Source of the DNA: Comamonas phosphati
GTDB lineage: Bacteria > Pseudomonadota > Gammaproteobacteria > Burkholderiales > Burkholderiaceae_C
Assembly: GCF_014637085.1 (NCBI RefSeq)
Contig: NZ_BMEU01000034.1
Location: forward strand, 1 to 33,041
Reading direction: 5' to 3'
Length of the DNA: 33,041 nucleotides
Both the position numbers and the translations under genes were made by a program. Below are positions 1 to 8,287 of this stretch, in pieces (positions within the stretch are counted from its first letter, which is position 1; each line of letters starts with the position of its first letter). The notes beneath the pieces are model-generated. The model did no database searches and was not told the DNA's origin. It saw nothing but the letters and a program-made list of their open reading frames with translations.

Positions 1-108
1 GCACCAAGCGAACCGCACGTTCGCGGACTTCGGGTGAAAACTTGTTCGACTTCGTCATGGCTCAATCCTCTCAGAGAAAAGAGCCTCCTCAAAACCTGGG
101 GCGGTTCA
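1..108 (-). mobile_element. IS3-family element, left terminal part (start of orfA plus inverted repeat)
   Basis: On the minus strand an ATG at 58 opens a frame reading MTKSNKFSPEVRERAVRLV up to the window edge, the typical N-terminus of OrfA helix-turn-helix proteins of the IS3 family (IS51/IS407-like). Upstream of it lies a non-coding stretch ending in a TGAACCGCCCCAGG-type terminal sequence at about 95-108, which fits an IS3-family inverted repeat. Only the element's end is inside the window, so I cannot say whether the rest is intact. It abuts an IS5-family remnant directly at 109, which suggests insertion into older IS debris. Confidence 0.7.
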
Positions 109-523
109 ATGCCCATTCCTGGGAAGTGGCGGATGAATTCCGGGCCCGGGTAGCGACCCTGGTGCCGCAGCCAGTGCGCGACCCGAACAAACAGTACCTG
201 GGTGCTGGTGCGGGGCGTCCACCCAAGGCGCCGCTGGCGCAAGAGGCGATGGGCTCCAACCCGACGGATCGGGGAAAAAACGGCAGCAAGCGCCATCTGC
301 TGGTGGTCAGCCGCAAGCGCGCAGTGGCGTAGCCGAAGCGTGACCGAAGAAGAAGGCCTGCCGCTGGGTGGTGGAGGCAAGTCACGGCAGGTTCAACCGA
401 TTCAGGAAACTCGTGGTGCGCTACGAAAAGCTCGAACACAGCTTTCTGGCGCCGAACCACCTCGCCGCGGCCATCATCGCCCTGCGCAAGATCGATCTGC
501 CCGTCAATACTATTTACGGATAA
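109..523 (+). pseudogene. IS5-family transposase remnant with two internal deletions
   Basis: Two separated frames keep pieces of one IS5-family (IS427-like) DDE transposase. The first, about 109-332, starts with a SWEVADEF segment and jumps from the N-terminal GAGRPPK motif straight to APLAQEA and the DRGKNGSKRHLL motif that normally lies just after the first catalytic Asp. The second, 344-523 in another frame, carries the C-terminal KKACRWVVEASHGRFNRFRK and RYEKLEHSFLAPNHLAAAI motifs and stops at TAA 521. At least two deletions have removed most of the DDE core, so it cannot be active. Family comes from remembered motifs; the group name is less certain. Confidence 0.75.
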
Positions 524-580
524 ATCCTAAAGCTCAGTGCTACTGACAATGGAGGTGGCGTCGCGGGTGCACGCCTTGCC

Positions 581-1318
581 TCAAAAACTAGTGCCGCCTC
601 CAGGGACTTTGGCCAAGCTTGTCCCCGGCCTCCACTGGCGGGCCAGTTCCTTGCCGGCCCGGATATCGCTGGCAGAGATGTTTTTTTCCAGAGCTTTGCG
701 TTTGGCGGCTGCGGCCGCGTCGCCTTTCTCGGCGGCGACATCAAACAGCATGTAGGCGAGAACAGGATTGCGTTTGACACCCGCCTTGCCTTTCTCATAG
801 AGTGAGCCGAGGGTGTTCATGGCTTCGACGTGACGCTGGTCGGCCGCCTTGCGCAGCCATTTCAGCGATTCGGCCGGATTCTTCCTGATGCCGAATTGTT
901 CGCCGTGCATCACGCTCAGGTTGAACTGCGCCGTCGCATCTCCCTGCTCGGCGGCCTTGCGCGTCCATTCCAATGCCAGATCGCTATTCTGGGACACTCC
1001 CTCGCCCACCAGGCACAGGTAGCCCAGCGCTCCCTGGGCTTCGGCCAATCCCTGTTGCGCGGCCATGTGGAACCATTTGGCGGCCTCCTTTTTGTCTGGT
1101 GGCATCCCCTGGCCCAGATTGAACATTTTTCCGAGCCGGTACTGGGCTTTGGCGTTTCCTTTTTCCGCCAGTGGCGTGAGTTCCTTCAGGACCGTGGCGT
1201 ATTCCGCCCGGTCGTAGGCGGCCAGGCCTTCGTTCAGTCCGGCATTCGCGGTGAAGGGCACGGCGATCAGCGCAGTCAGAAGCAGTAAGTTGATCAAACG
1301 GGTGGCTGAGTGGGTCAT
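581..1318 (-). CDS. Sel1-repeat (TPR-like) exported protein
   Basis: A 245-residue protein. Residues 1-26 form a signal peptide (hydrophobic LLLLTALIAVPF followed by ANA). The mature part consists of consecutive Sel1-like repeats of about 36 residues, recognisable by the A-x-x-x-L-G-x-x-Y/M...G...D...A-x-x-W pattern (for example AQYRLGKMFNLGQG and AMNTLGSLYEKGKAG). Sel1 proteins are solenoid scaffolds for protein-protein contacts; the partner cannot be read from sequence. It lies alone between IS debris and the GH3 gene, on the same strand as GH3 but separated from it by a strong terminator, so it is probably a separate unit. Confidence 0.85.
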   Translation of the reverse strand: MTHSATRLINLLLLTALIAVPFTANAGLNEGLAAYDRAEYATVLKELTPLAEKGNAKAQYRLGKMFNLGQGMPPDKKEAAKWFHMAAQQGLAEAQGALGYLCLVGEGVSQNSDLALEWTRKAAEQGDATAQFNLSVMHGEQFGIRKNPAESLKWLRKAADQRHVEAMNTLGSLYEKGKAGVKRNPVLAYMLFDVAAEKGDAAAAAKRKALEKNISASDIRAGKELARQWRPGTSLAKVPGGGTSF

Positions 1319-1411
1319 ATCGAAAATCGGGTTTTCATCGTCGTGCGAGCCGTTTGAAGGCGGGAGTCAATCCCTGCGTCAAACGAATGGGTCGAGATCG
1401 TAGGTCAAAAG

Positions 1412-1438
1412 GAAGAGCCGTCTTGCGGACGGCTCTTC
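1412..1438 (-). terminator. Rho-independent terminator of the GH3 gene
   Basis: A perfect 11-bp stem (GAAGAGCCGTC, 1412-1422, with GACGGCTCTTC, 1428-1438) with a 5-nt loop. On the minus strand it is followed by CCTTTT. It lies 35 bp beyond the GH3 stop codon and in front of the Sel1-repeat gene. Confidence 0.8.
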
Positions 1439-1472
1439 TGTCAGGCGCACCGGAGTGCGGCTAGGCTGCTTC

Positions 1473-3806
1473 TTAGTAGGTCAAGCCGTAGCCGAACTTG
1501 TAGAGCGCCCCATCGGTGGTCTCGTTGAAGCCGGGCAGGTCGGACTTCTGTTCCTGCACTGCCTTCAGAGTCGTGGGCAGCGAGAACGGCAGCTTGCCCT
1601 GCGGCTTGAACTTGCCGGACAGCACATCCAGCATCGCCACGTCGGTCACGCCGAAGGTCGCCAGGATCGCGCCCGCATCCTTCAGGCCGCTGGCATCGTC
1701 CATCACGTACGGCGCGCGGAAGTAGACGCTCAGAACCACCTTCTTCGGATCGCCGATCTCGGCCATGATGGCCTTGATGTCCGCCAGCGTCGGGTACATG
1801 GTGCGCGACTTGGCGCTCGCCATGCCACTGAAGCTGATGTCGCCGATTTCCCACGGCACAGCGCCGCCGAATCCGACGGTTGGGCCATCCACACACGTTG
1901 GATTGACGGCCGGGAACATGCGGCAGGGATCCTCGGCACCCCAGGTCTTGCCGGTCAGCGGGTTCAGATACAGCGGGTTGTCGCCGGTGGCCGGATCCTT
2001 GCTTTGATAGGGCGAGTTCGCATCCCTGACCAGCACGCGAATGATCGCCACGTCGGTGCCGGCGGGCACGGGCGGACGGGTCTGGCTCTTAGTCGCATCG
2101 TAGTTGCCGTCCGTCACGGTGTAGCCGTAACTTTCCACATTGGCCTTGCTGAAGCCGATGGTGTAGACCTTGGCGCCGGTTTTCAGCGGCAAGGCGTTGC
2201 TGCCGTTGGCTTGCACGTCGTTCTTGAGCAAGACGACCGACTTCTTCTGGATTTCAAGACCCTTGGCGCGGCTGGCGTCCGCGCCGACGACGGCGTTGGC
2301 GCTGCCGGCATCGACATAGGGGTTCTCGAACAGGCCGAGCAGGAACTGCTCCTTGAGCAGGCGTTTGGCCGCCTCGTTGACGCGATCCTTGCTGATCAGC
2401 CCCTGGTCGACCAGGTCCTTGATGGTCTTGTTCACGTCGAAGCCCGAGAGGGTGTCGGTGCCGCCGTTGATCGCCGCCGCCACCCGCTCCGGAACCGTCT
2501 TGTCCTCCAGGCCCCAGGCGCGGTCGTTGATGATGCCGGTGTCGGAGTTGACATAGCCCTGGAAGCCAAGCTTGCCGCGCAGCAGGTCGGTCACGATGGA
2601 CTTGGAGAACGCAAAGCCTGTGAGCGGATAGGTGACACCGTCGGCGGTCAGCGGAATCGGATTCTTGTTCGCATCGCGCCCGCTCATCGGCACGCCGTAG
2701 TAGGGCATGATGGACGATACGCCCGCGCCGATCGCGGCAACGAAGGGCTTCAGGTGGTAGGCGAAGTTGCCGCTGTACTGCTGGTATTTGCCGAACGAGT
2801 AGTGCGGGTCCATGCCCAGTTCCTGCGGCCCGCCGCCCGGGAAGTGTTTCATGGTCAGGGCGACCCGGGTGCTGGCATTGACCGAGGTGCCGTCCTTGAC
2901 CGTGCTGCCTTGCAGGCCCTGGACCAGCGCCGGCATGATGTTGGCGTTGAGGTCGGCGTCCTCGGTGAAGACCTCGTGCGCGCGGTACCAGCGCGGTTCG
3001 GTCAACAGGTCGGCCATATAGCCGTACATGGCGCGCAGGCCGACGGCGTTGTATTCAGGTCCCATGACCTCGGTGAAGGTCTTGATTACGGACATGTTGC
3101 CGGTGGTCGCCTTGCCTTCCTTCAGGAACTGCTCGCCCAGCGCGGCGGCGGCCAGGCCGGCCTCCTTGGGGAACTGGCTGAAGGCGCCGGAGCCGGCACT
3201 GATGCCCTGGCGCGGATCGGTTTCGACGTGGTTGCGGGCGTTGTCCTTGAACACCACCGGAATGCCGAGGCGGGTGTTCTCGGCCATTTCCTGCACCGCG
3301 TTGGTGTAGGCGGCCAACTGCTGCGGGGTGACCTTGTAGCCGCCGCGGCCCGGCGTCACGCTGCCATCGCAGGGATCGGCCATGGCCGCCGCTGTCGAGC
3401 GCAGGATGAAGCGAGTCATCTTCTGGTTGTTGATGTAGTCAATCGCTTTCGACGTGACCGCGCCGCCGCAGCCCGCGTTGTTGTCGTTGATCATCATCAT
3501 GCCGACCTTTTCCGTGTCGGTCATTTGAGCGACGAGGGCGTTGATGCGCTCATCGACGGAAAGGCGCCAGTCCTCGTACTTGTCGAGCTTGCCGTTGCCG
3601 TTCAGATCCTTGAACTGCTTGCTGTCCACAGCGAGGATGGCCTTGGCGCGCGCGTTGATGATGGGCTGAGGAACATTCGCGGCAGGGGCTGTGATTGTGC
3701 CGCCATCACCGCCACCGCAGGCCGTGAGCACCAGCGCACCAAAGAGCGCATTGACCCCCAACGCAACCGGCCTGGCCGGGAAAAAATGTAATGAGGTATT
3801 TTTCAC
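1473..3806 (-). CDS. Glycoside hydrolase family 3 lipoprotein (beta-glucosidase/xylosidase type)
   Basis: A 777-residue GH3 enzyme that hydrolyses beta-linked glycosides. A GTG start at 3806 is chosen because AGGAG lies 6-7 bases upstream; an ATG at 3810 is in another frame. Residues 1-30 form a lipoprotein signal with lipobox LTAC (Cys30), so it is probably membrane-anchored in the envelope. Residues 67-79 (DLNGNGKLDKYED) resemble a calcium-binding EF-hand loop. The N-terminal barrel carries KHFPGGG (320-326) and the nucleophile motif YVNSDTG (Asp422). The C-terminal domain includes KKSVVLLKND and ends at FGYGLTY, without the FnIII-like domain that follows in BglX. A palindromic operator candidate and a LacI-family gene lie directly upstream, suggesting sugar-inducible expression. 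The exact substrate cannot be decided. Confidence 0.9.
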   Translation of the reverse strand: MKNTSLHFFPARPVALGVNALFGALVLTACGGGDGGTITAPAANVPQPIINARAKAILAVDSKQFKDLNGNGKLDKYEDWRLSVDERINALVAQMTDTEKVGMMMINDNNAGCGGAVTSKAIDYINNQKMTRFILRSTAAAMADPCDGSVTPGRGGYKVTPQQLAAYTNAVQEMAENTRLGIPVVFKDNARNHVETDPRQGISAGSGAFSQFPKEAGLAAAALGEQFLKEGKATTGNMSVIKTFTEVMGPEYNAVGLRAMYGYMADLLTEPRWYRAHEVFTEDADLNANIMPALVQGLQGSTVKDGTSVNASTRVALTMKHFPGGGPQELGMDPHYSFGKYQQYSGNFAYHLKPFVAAIGAGVSSIMPYYGVPMSGRDANKNPIPLTADGVTYPLTGFAFSKSIVTDLLRGKLGFQGYVNSDTGIINDRAWGLEDKTVPERVAAAINGGTDTLSGFDVNKTIKDLVDQGLISKDRVNEAAKRLLKEQFLLGLFENPYVDAGSANAVVGADASRAKGLEIQKKSVVLLKNDVQANGSNALPLKTGAKVYTIGFSKANVESYGYTVTDGNYDATKSQTRPPVPAGTDVAIIRVLVRDANSPYQSKDPATGDNPLYLNPLTGKTWGAEDPCRMFPAVNPTCVDGPTVGFGGAVPWEIGDISFSGMASAKSRTMYPTLADIKAIMAEIGDPKKVVLSVYFRAPYVMDDASGLKDAGAILATFGVTDVAMLDVLSGKFKPQGKLPFSLPTTLKAVQEQKSDLPGFNETTDGALYKFGYGLTY

Positions 3807-4195
3807 GCATGTCTCCTGTTTTAAAACTTATTGAAAAAACAAAACTCCCAGTCGCGCCGCGCAACGCTCCGCCTGGCCCGGCAACTGCGCACAAATCAGC
3901 CGGCAAAAGCCGAATGTTTCAGGCAAAATTGCTTGTTATCGATAACATTTTGAGGAAGAATAACAGCCAGTAAATCAATGCTAGGCTGGTGGATACCCTG
4001 AAAAAATTTATGAAGTTAGAGCAATTTTTCCGTTAATGACTTGAAAATAAGCCACTATTGGTTTTGCTGGTGGTGCTCAGTGCTCCCTTGGCCCTGCGCC
4101 CAACTCATGCCGTTGTCTGTCGGTATCGGTAACAGTATGAGGGCGTTGGCCTGCCGCAGTCAGTCCATCGGGCGGTGCTCAAGCGGCGAGGTGAA
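3807..4195. other. Intergenic control region between GH3 and lacI-type genes
   Basis: A 389-bp AT-richer stretch with no gene. It holds the GH3 ribosome-binding site (AGGAG, about 3813-3817), the palindromic operator candidate at 3934-3947 and a weaker look-alike at 4121-4134 (CGGTATCGGTAACA, 11 of 14 matches). I could not fix a single convincing -35/-10 pair. Confidence 0.6.
3934..3947. promoter_or_regulatory. Palindromic LacI/GntR-type operator candidate
   Basis: TGTTATCGATAACA is a perfect 14-bp inverted repeat with a central CG, the usual architecture of operators bound by LacI-family repressors (GntR/IdnR sites look very similar). It is 128 bp upstream of the GH3 start codon and in the same intergenic region as the end of the LacI-family gene. 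The sequence is observed; binding is inferred. Confidence 0.7.
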
Positions 4196-5197
4196 TCAGG
4201 CGCTGGCGCGCTCGATGATTTCAAAGCCGATGTCGACGATAGGCTCACTCACTGCGCGACCTTCTGCGCGGTCCACGATGAACTGCGCCGCCATGCGGCC
4301 TATGCGGGTGCCATCGATGCGCACGGAAGTCAAGGCCGGCTGCAAATTAGCAGCGAACTCCAGGTCGCCCAGGCCCACGACGCCCAATTGCTCCGGCACG
4401 GCCAGCCCGCGCGTCTGGGCTTCGATCAGCACGCCTAGGGCTAGCATGTCGGAGCTGCAGAACAGCGCATCGGTCTCGGGGTGGGTGGCCAGCGCCTCGA
4501 TCAACCCGCTGCGCCCCGAACCCAGGGTGGTGGGCGCTGGCACCAACTGGGTGGGAATTTCAGCCGTCAGGCCCAGTACCTGGGCCATGCGCCGAAACCC
4601 GTCCATGCGTCGGCGCGCCCGCTCGTCGTCGGCACTGAGTAGCAAGGGATGGCGGTAACCCCGGCTATACAGAAAGTGGCAGACAGTTTCTCCGATGCGC
4701 TCGTGGGAAAAACCCACCAGCATGTCGATGGGCGTGGGCGTCAGATCCCAAGTCTCCACCACAGGAATGCCCGCGGCCAGCAACCGACGCCGGCCTTCGG
4801 CGGAATGCATGATGCCGGTCAGCACAATGCCGTCGGGCCGGCGCCGGATGATGGCATCGAGCAGCACATCCTCGCGCGAGGCGTCGTAGCCACTTTGCCC
4901 GATCATCAGTTGGTAGCCGCGCTCATCCAGCGCCTGGTTCAGCGAGCGCACGGTTTCCTGAAACACAGCTCCAGTCAACGTCGGCAGCACCGCCGCCACC
5001 AGCTTGGCGCGCGACGAGCGCAATCCCCCTGCGATGCCATTGGGAACGAAGCCGGTTTGCCTCACCACTTCGCGTACCTTGAGCAGCGTACCAGCCGACA
5101 CCCGCTCCGGGTTGTTCAGCGCGCGCGACACCGTCATAGCAGACACGCCCGCCATCCTGGCAATATCGTGAACGGTGAAGGCTTGAGGCTTTTTCAT
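4196..5197 (-). CDS. LacI-family transcriptional regulator (GntR-like)
   Basis: A 333-residue regulator starting at ATG 5197. The longer in-frame frame upstream (to 5458) is rejected because its residues have no family resemblance, while MKKPQAFTVHDIARMAGVSA is a textbook LacI start. Residues 8-28 form the helix-turn-helix (VSAMTVSRALNNPERVS), followed by the hinge helix and a periplasmic-binding-protein-like effector domain from about residue 60 (VAAVLPTLTGAVFQETVRS, RRPDGIVLTG, GVVGLGDLEFA). It resembles gluconate-type repressors in the effector domain. It is upstream of and on the same strand as the GH3 gene, and probably controls it through the palindrome at 3934; the inducer is unknown. 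Confidence 0.9.
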   Translation of the reverse strand: MKKPQAFTVHDIARMAGVSAMTVSRALNNPERVSAGTLLKVREVVRQTGFVPNGIAGGLRSSRAKLVAAVLPTLTGAVFQETVRSLNQALDERGYQLMIGQSGYDASREDVLLDAIIRRRPDGIVLTGIMHSAEGRRRLLAAGIPVVETWDLTPTPIDMLVGFSHERIGETVCHFLYSRGYRHPLLLSADDERARRRMDGFRRMAQVLGLTAEIPTQLVPAPTTLGSGRSGLIEALATHPETDALFCSSDMLALGVLIEAQTRGLAVPEQLGVVGLGDLEFAANLQPALTSVRIDGTRIGRMAAQFIVDRAEGRAVSEPIVDIGFEIIERASA

Positions 5198-5519
5198 GGG
5201 TGGGCCGGACGCGCAAAGAATCCAGCGATGGCTGTCACGCATGATACCGGCGTTTTTTTCAAGCGACCTGCTCGCCCAGGGACCACTCAGCTCCCCCTGT
5301 GGTAAGGATGACGGCACGACGCACCCGCAAAGTCCATGGCAGCGGGGGAAGCAACGAGAACACGAATAAACGAGAGGCCGCGCAAGACGCTCGGCTTTCA
5401 CACACCCGCTGAGATGTTCAGCCCATGTGTTGCATCGACCGGTTGAATCCGCCCGCATCGGTGGCGCTCAAGCGCGGCAAGCTCAGCTTCAATCGCGTAC
5501 AAGACCTGCTGTGCGACGT
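5198..5519. other. Intergenic region with no recognisable gene
   Basis: It lies upstream of the LacI-family gene and presumably holds its promoter. I see no copy of the 3934-type operator here, so autoregulation through the same site is not supported. Bases 5437-5453 (GACCGGTTGAATCCGCC) recur exactly at 26179-26195, another IS-debris zone, hinting that this stretch is also mobile-element derived. Confidence 0.4.
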
Positions 5520-5640
5520 GGCTAGGTGGGCCAGCCCTTCGCGCAGGGCGTGCGCTGGATTCTGGGCGGGCATGTTGCGGTGCCGATCGCCAAGCACAGT
5601 GAGTTGCATACCTTCAAGGTGATGCCCAAGCGCTGGGCAT
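5520..5640 (+). pseudogene. C-terminal fragment of an IS5-family transposase
   Basis: A plus-strand frame from 5526 reads GQPFAQGVRWILGGH and then SELHTFKVMPKRWA, the run that precedes the conserved PKRWVVERSFAWL segment of IS402-group IS5 transposases. The frame leaves the family right after PKRWA, at about 5640, so only some 35-40 codons remain. The breakpoint coincides with the last codons of the opposite-strand gene at 5614-6045, whose C-terminus therefore reads through this fragment. Confidence 0.6.
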
Positions 5641-6045
5641 GCCGAACAGGTCGTGCGCATCGAGCAGCGCAAAGGCGATCTCGGGGTTGCGCTCCAGCCC
5701 CTTGCGGATGGCGGCCGGAATGCTTTGCCGCGTCTTGCGGCACAGGCCGGGCAGGTCGGACAGATCGATCTGTATGCCACGCATGCTGCGTACTTCGCTG
5801 CTGCCGGGGCCGATGGTGATGGACAGGCCCAGCTGCTCGTGGATGCGCTGCTGCATCTGGGCCAGGTCCTGCAGGCTGCTGATGCGCTCCAGCCGCTCCA
5901 GCAGCCTTTTCTCTTCCTCGCGCGTGAGCCGCAGGATGCGGCAGTCGGCCTGGGGGTCGTTCAGCAATTGCTCGCGCTGGCAGACGCAGGCACCGGGCGG
6001 GCATTCGACGCGAACAGGGAAGGGAGGCTGCATACCGGAAGGCAA
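5614..6045 (-). CDS. Conserved small protein of unknown function, 3' end altered
   Basis: A 143-residue protein with no function I can name. Near the N-terminus it has PPGACVCQREQLLND with two closely spaced Cys residues (CVC), then a helical segment LTREEEKRLLERLERISSL, and a C-terminal part with MRGIQIDLSDLPGLCRKTR followed by QSIPAAIRKGLE. No signal peptide or membrane segment is visible, so it is probably cytoplasmic. Codon use resembles its neighbours. The last residues (MPSAWASP) are encoded inside an IS5 transposase fragment on the other strand, so the native C-terminus seems to have been lost at about codon 135. It stands alone, divergent from metN. Confidence 0.6.
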   Translation of the reverse strand: MPSGMQPPFPVRVECPPGACVCQREQLLNDPQADCRILRLTREEEKRLLERLERISSLQDLAQMQQRIHEQLGLSITIGPGSSEVRSMRGIQIDLSDLPGLCRKTRQSIPAAIRKGLERNPEIAFALLDAHDLFGMPSAWASP

Positions 6046-6347
6046 AGGAGCGGGACAGGGGGCTTGCCGATGATGCTACGTGCCGGTCACCCCCAAGGAA
6101 AAGCAGGGAAAGCGCGAGGTGCGGGCTCGTCTCACCTTGCCCGACTTGCCGTCGGGCTTGCCCGGTTTCAGGCATAGTTGCGGGTTATTACCAAAAAGAC
6201 CTGCTGCAAACATTTGCCTGATGGGTCGGGAAAAATCGGGTGAAGGCCTGTCTTGTACTTGCAGGCCTCGGCCATGGACTCCATTACTTATTTGATCGCG
6301 CACCGCCGGACCTTTCTGCGGGGCTCTGTGCGGCGCGCCATATTTTC
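6046..6347. promoter_or_regulatory. Divergent intergenic region upstream of metN
   Basis: About 300 bp between the small conserved gene and metN, without a gene of its own. Two inverted repeats are visible: GCCCGAC/GTCGGGC (6139-6145 and 6151-6157) and AGGCCTG/CAGGCCT (6244-6250 and 6262-6268, 11-nt loop), the latter about 80 bp ahead of the metN start in what would be its leader. I do not recognise a SAM riboswitch or a clear MetJ box, so any methionine control by these hairpins is only a possibility. Confidence 0.4.
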
Positions 6348-7391
6348 ATGATTGAAATTCGGGATCTGTCCCTGACTTACCAAGGCTCCAAAGGGCCGGT
6401 ACATGCCCTGCGCGGCATCGATTTGCAAGTCCGGTCGGGCGAGGTGTTCGGCATCATCGGCCGCAGCGGCGCGGGCAAGAGCTCTCTGGTGCGTTGCCTC
6501 AACCTGCTCAACCGCCCCACGGGAGGCCAGGTGATCGTCGGCGGCCGCGACCTGATGCGCCTGTCCGATGCCGAGCTGCGCGCCGCGCGCCGCGACATCG
6601 GCATGGTGTTCCAGCATTTCAATCTGCTGTCTTCGCGCACGGTGTTCGACAATGTGGCGCTGCCGCTGGAGCTGGCCGGCATGACCAAGAGCAAGATCCG
6701 CGAGCGCGTGACGCCGCTGCTGGAGCTGGTGGGCCTGGACCACCTGTCCGACCGCTATCCGGCGCAGATCTCGGGCGGCCAGAAGCAGCGCGTGGGCATT
6801 GCGCGCGCGTTGGCGAGCCATCCCAAGGTGCTGCTCAGCGACGAGGCGACGTCGGCACTCGACCCCGAGACCACGCGCTCCATCCTGGATCTGCTGCGCA
6901 AGGTCAACCGCGAGCTGGGCGTGACCGTGGTGCTGATCACTCACCAGATGCAGGTGATCAAGCAGATCGCCGACCGCGTGGCCGTGATCGACGGCGGGCA
7001 GATCGCCGAAATGGGCTCGGTCATCGAGGTGTTCACACGCCCGCAGCAGACCATCACCAAGAGCCTGATCGACGAGATCGTGCCGCAGGAGCTGCCCGCG
7101 TCGGTGATGGCCCGCGTGCAGCAGCTGTCGCAAAAGCTGAAGGCCGGCCAGACGGGCCAGTTGCTGCGCCTGTCCTATGCGGGCGAGAGTGCGTACCAGC
7201 CGATTCTGTCGCACCTGATCCGCGAGCTGGGGCTGGACCTGTCCATCCTGCACGGCCAGATCGACGAGATCCAGGACCAGACCTTCGGCTCGCTGGCCGT
7301 CTATGCCAGCGGCGAGCCCGCCAAGATCGAAGCCGCCGTCACCCATCTGCGCGCCGGTGGCGTGCAAGTGCAGATCGTGCCCGAAGCGTGA
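6348..7391 (+). CDS. metN: Methionine ABC transporter ATP-binding protein MetN
   Basis: A 347-residue ATPase that powers D/L-methionine uptake on the cytoplasmic face of the MetI permease. ATG 6348 is chosen because family homology starts with [11 protein letters not shown]; the in-frame upstream extension has no resemblance. It has Walker [10 protein letters not shown] (38-46), the Q-loop in VFQHFNLL, the signature SGGQKQR, and Walker [12 protein letters not shown] (usually LLxDE) with the switch His in LITHQM. From about residue 265 it carries the NIL (ACT-like) domain, which in E. coli MetN binds methionine and causes transinhibition. metI follows 18 bp downstream. Confidence 0.95.
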   Translation: MIEIRDLSLTYQGSKGPVHALRGIDLQVRSGEVFGIIGRSGAGKSSLVRCLNLLNRPTGGQVIVGGRDLMRLSDAELRAARRDIGMVFQHFNLLSSRTVFDNVALPLELAGMTKSKIRERVTPLLELVGLDHLSDRYPAQISGGQKQRVGIARALASHPKVLLSDEATSALDPETTRSILDLLRKVNRELGVTVVLITHQMQVIKQIADRVAVIDGGQIAEMGSVIEVFTRPQQTITKSLIDEIVPQELPASVMARVQQLSQKLKAGQTGQLLRLSYAGESAYQPILSHLIRELGLDLSILHGQIDEIQDQTFGSLAVYASGEPAKIEAAVTHLRAGGVQVQIVPEA

Positions 7392-7409
7392 CCTGAAGGA
7401 CTGAGAGCG

Positions 7410-8075
7410 ATGTTTGAGAATTTTTCGGAAATGATGTTGCAGCTGCTGCTGGACTCGCTGTGGGAGACCATCATCATGGTCGGCGTCTCCGGCCTGATCG
7501 GCGGCCTGATCGGCATTCCCCTGGGCGTGTTTCTGCGCGTAACGGACCAGGGCGGCATCCTGCAGAACGGCCCTGCCAACAAGATCGTGGGCTGGATCGT
7601 GAATGCGCTGCGCTCCACGCCGTTCATCATCCTGCTGGTGGCCATCATCCCGCTGACGCGCCTGATCACGGGCTCGTCCATCGGCACCTGGGCCGCCGTG
7701 GTGCCGCTGACCATCGCCGCCGCGCCCTTCGTGGCGCGCCTGGTGGAGACGGCCTTGCGCGAAGTGGACAACGGCCTGGTCGAAGCCGCCCAGTCCATGG
7801 GCGCGAGCACGGCGCAGATCGTGTGGAAGGTGCTGCTGCCAGAGGCGCTGCCCGGCATCGTGGCGGGTCTTACCATCAGCTTCGTGAGCCTGACGGGCTA
7901 CTCGGCCATGGCCGGCGCCATCGGCGGCGGCGGCCTGGGCGACCTGGGCATACGCTACGGCTACCAGCGCTTTCTGCCCGACGTGATGCTGGTGGTGGTG
8001 GTGATCCTGATCTTCTTCGTGCAGGCCATCCAGAGCCTGGGCGACTGGGTGGTGCGCCGCCTGAGCCATCGCTAA
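7410..8075 (+). CDS. metI: Methionine ABC transporter permease MetI
   Basis: A 221-residue inner-membrane permease with five or so hydrophobic segments and the EAA coupling motif (VEAAQSMGASTAQIVWKVLLP, about residues 129-149) that contacts MetN. An AAGGA-type ribosome-binding site lies about a dozen bases before the ATG, and spacing to metN is 18 bp, so the two are co-transcribed. The stop codon is followed within 12 bp by the first copy of the GC-rich repeat described separately. metQ, normally the third gene, is displaced by an OB-fold gene. Confidence 0.95.
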   Translation: MFENFSEMMLQLLLDSLWETIIMVGVSGLIGGLIGIPLGVFLRVTDQGGILQNGPANKIVGWIVNALRSTPFIILLVAIIPLTRLITGSSIGTWAAVVPLTIAAAPFVARLVETALREVDNGLVEAAQSMGASTAQIVWKVLLPEALPGIVAGLTISFVSLTGYSAMAGAIGGGGLGDLGIRYGYQRFLPDVMLVVVVILIFFVQAIQSLGDWVVRRLSHR

Positions 8076-8086
8076 CGAAATGGCTA

Positions 8087-8185
8087 CCCCCTGAGCCGCC
8101 GCGCGGCTTCCCCCTGGAAGAGGGGCGACAGCCTCGCTGCGGGGGTGGCCCTTGCTCGCTGTCCCTGGCGTGGCGTGCGCCAGTT
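8087..8185 (+). repeat. Stop-codon-associated GC-rich repeat, copy 1
   Basis: It starts CCCCCTGAGCCGC 11 bp after the metI stop, then has a CCCCCTGGAAGAGGGG stem-loop and a GGGGGTGGCCCTTGCTCG-type segment. The same order of motifs is seen behind metQ (9610-9705) and behind the EcfT gene (13972-14070, minus strand), always reading in the direction of the preceding gene. Confidence 0.7.
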
Positions 8186-8287
8186 GTATGGGCTGCGGAC
8201 GATGCGGAGCGCCGTAGAATAAGCGCTTCAATTTTTCTAGGCCACGCCACGATGCGTGGCCGCTATTTTTTGGGATAGACAAAGCAA

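Noticed and set aside
1455-3791. 778-codon plus-strand frame opposite the GH3 gene
   Set aside because: No family resemblance and no ribosome-binding site; the minus-strand GH3 enzyme explains the region completely.
6288-8282. Long minus-strand open frame of 664 codons opposite metN-metI
   Set aside because: Composition is Gln/His/Ala/Arg-rich as expected from the antisense of high-GC coding DNA, and metN and metI on the plus strand have full family motifs.
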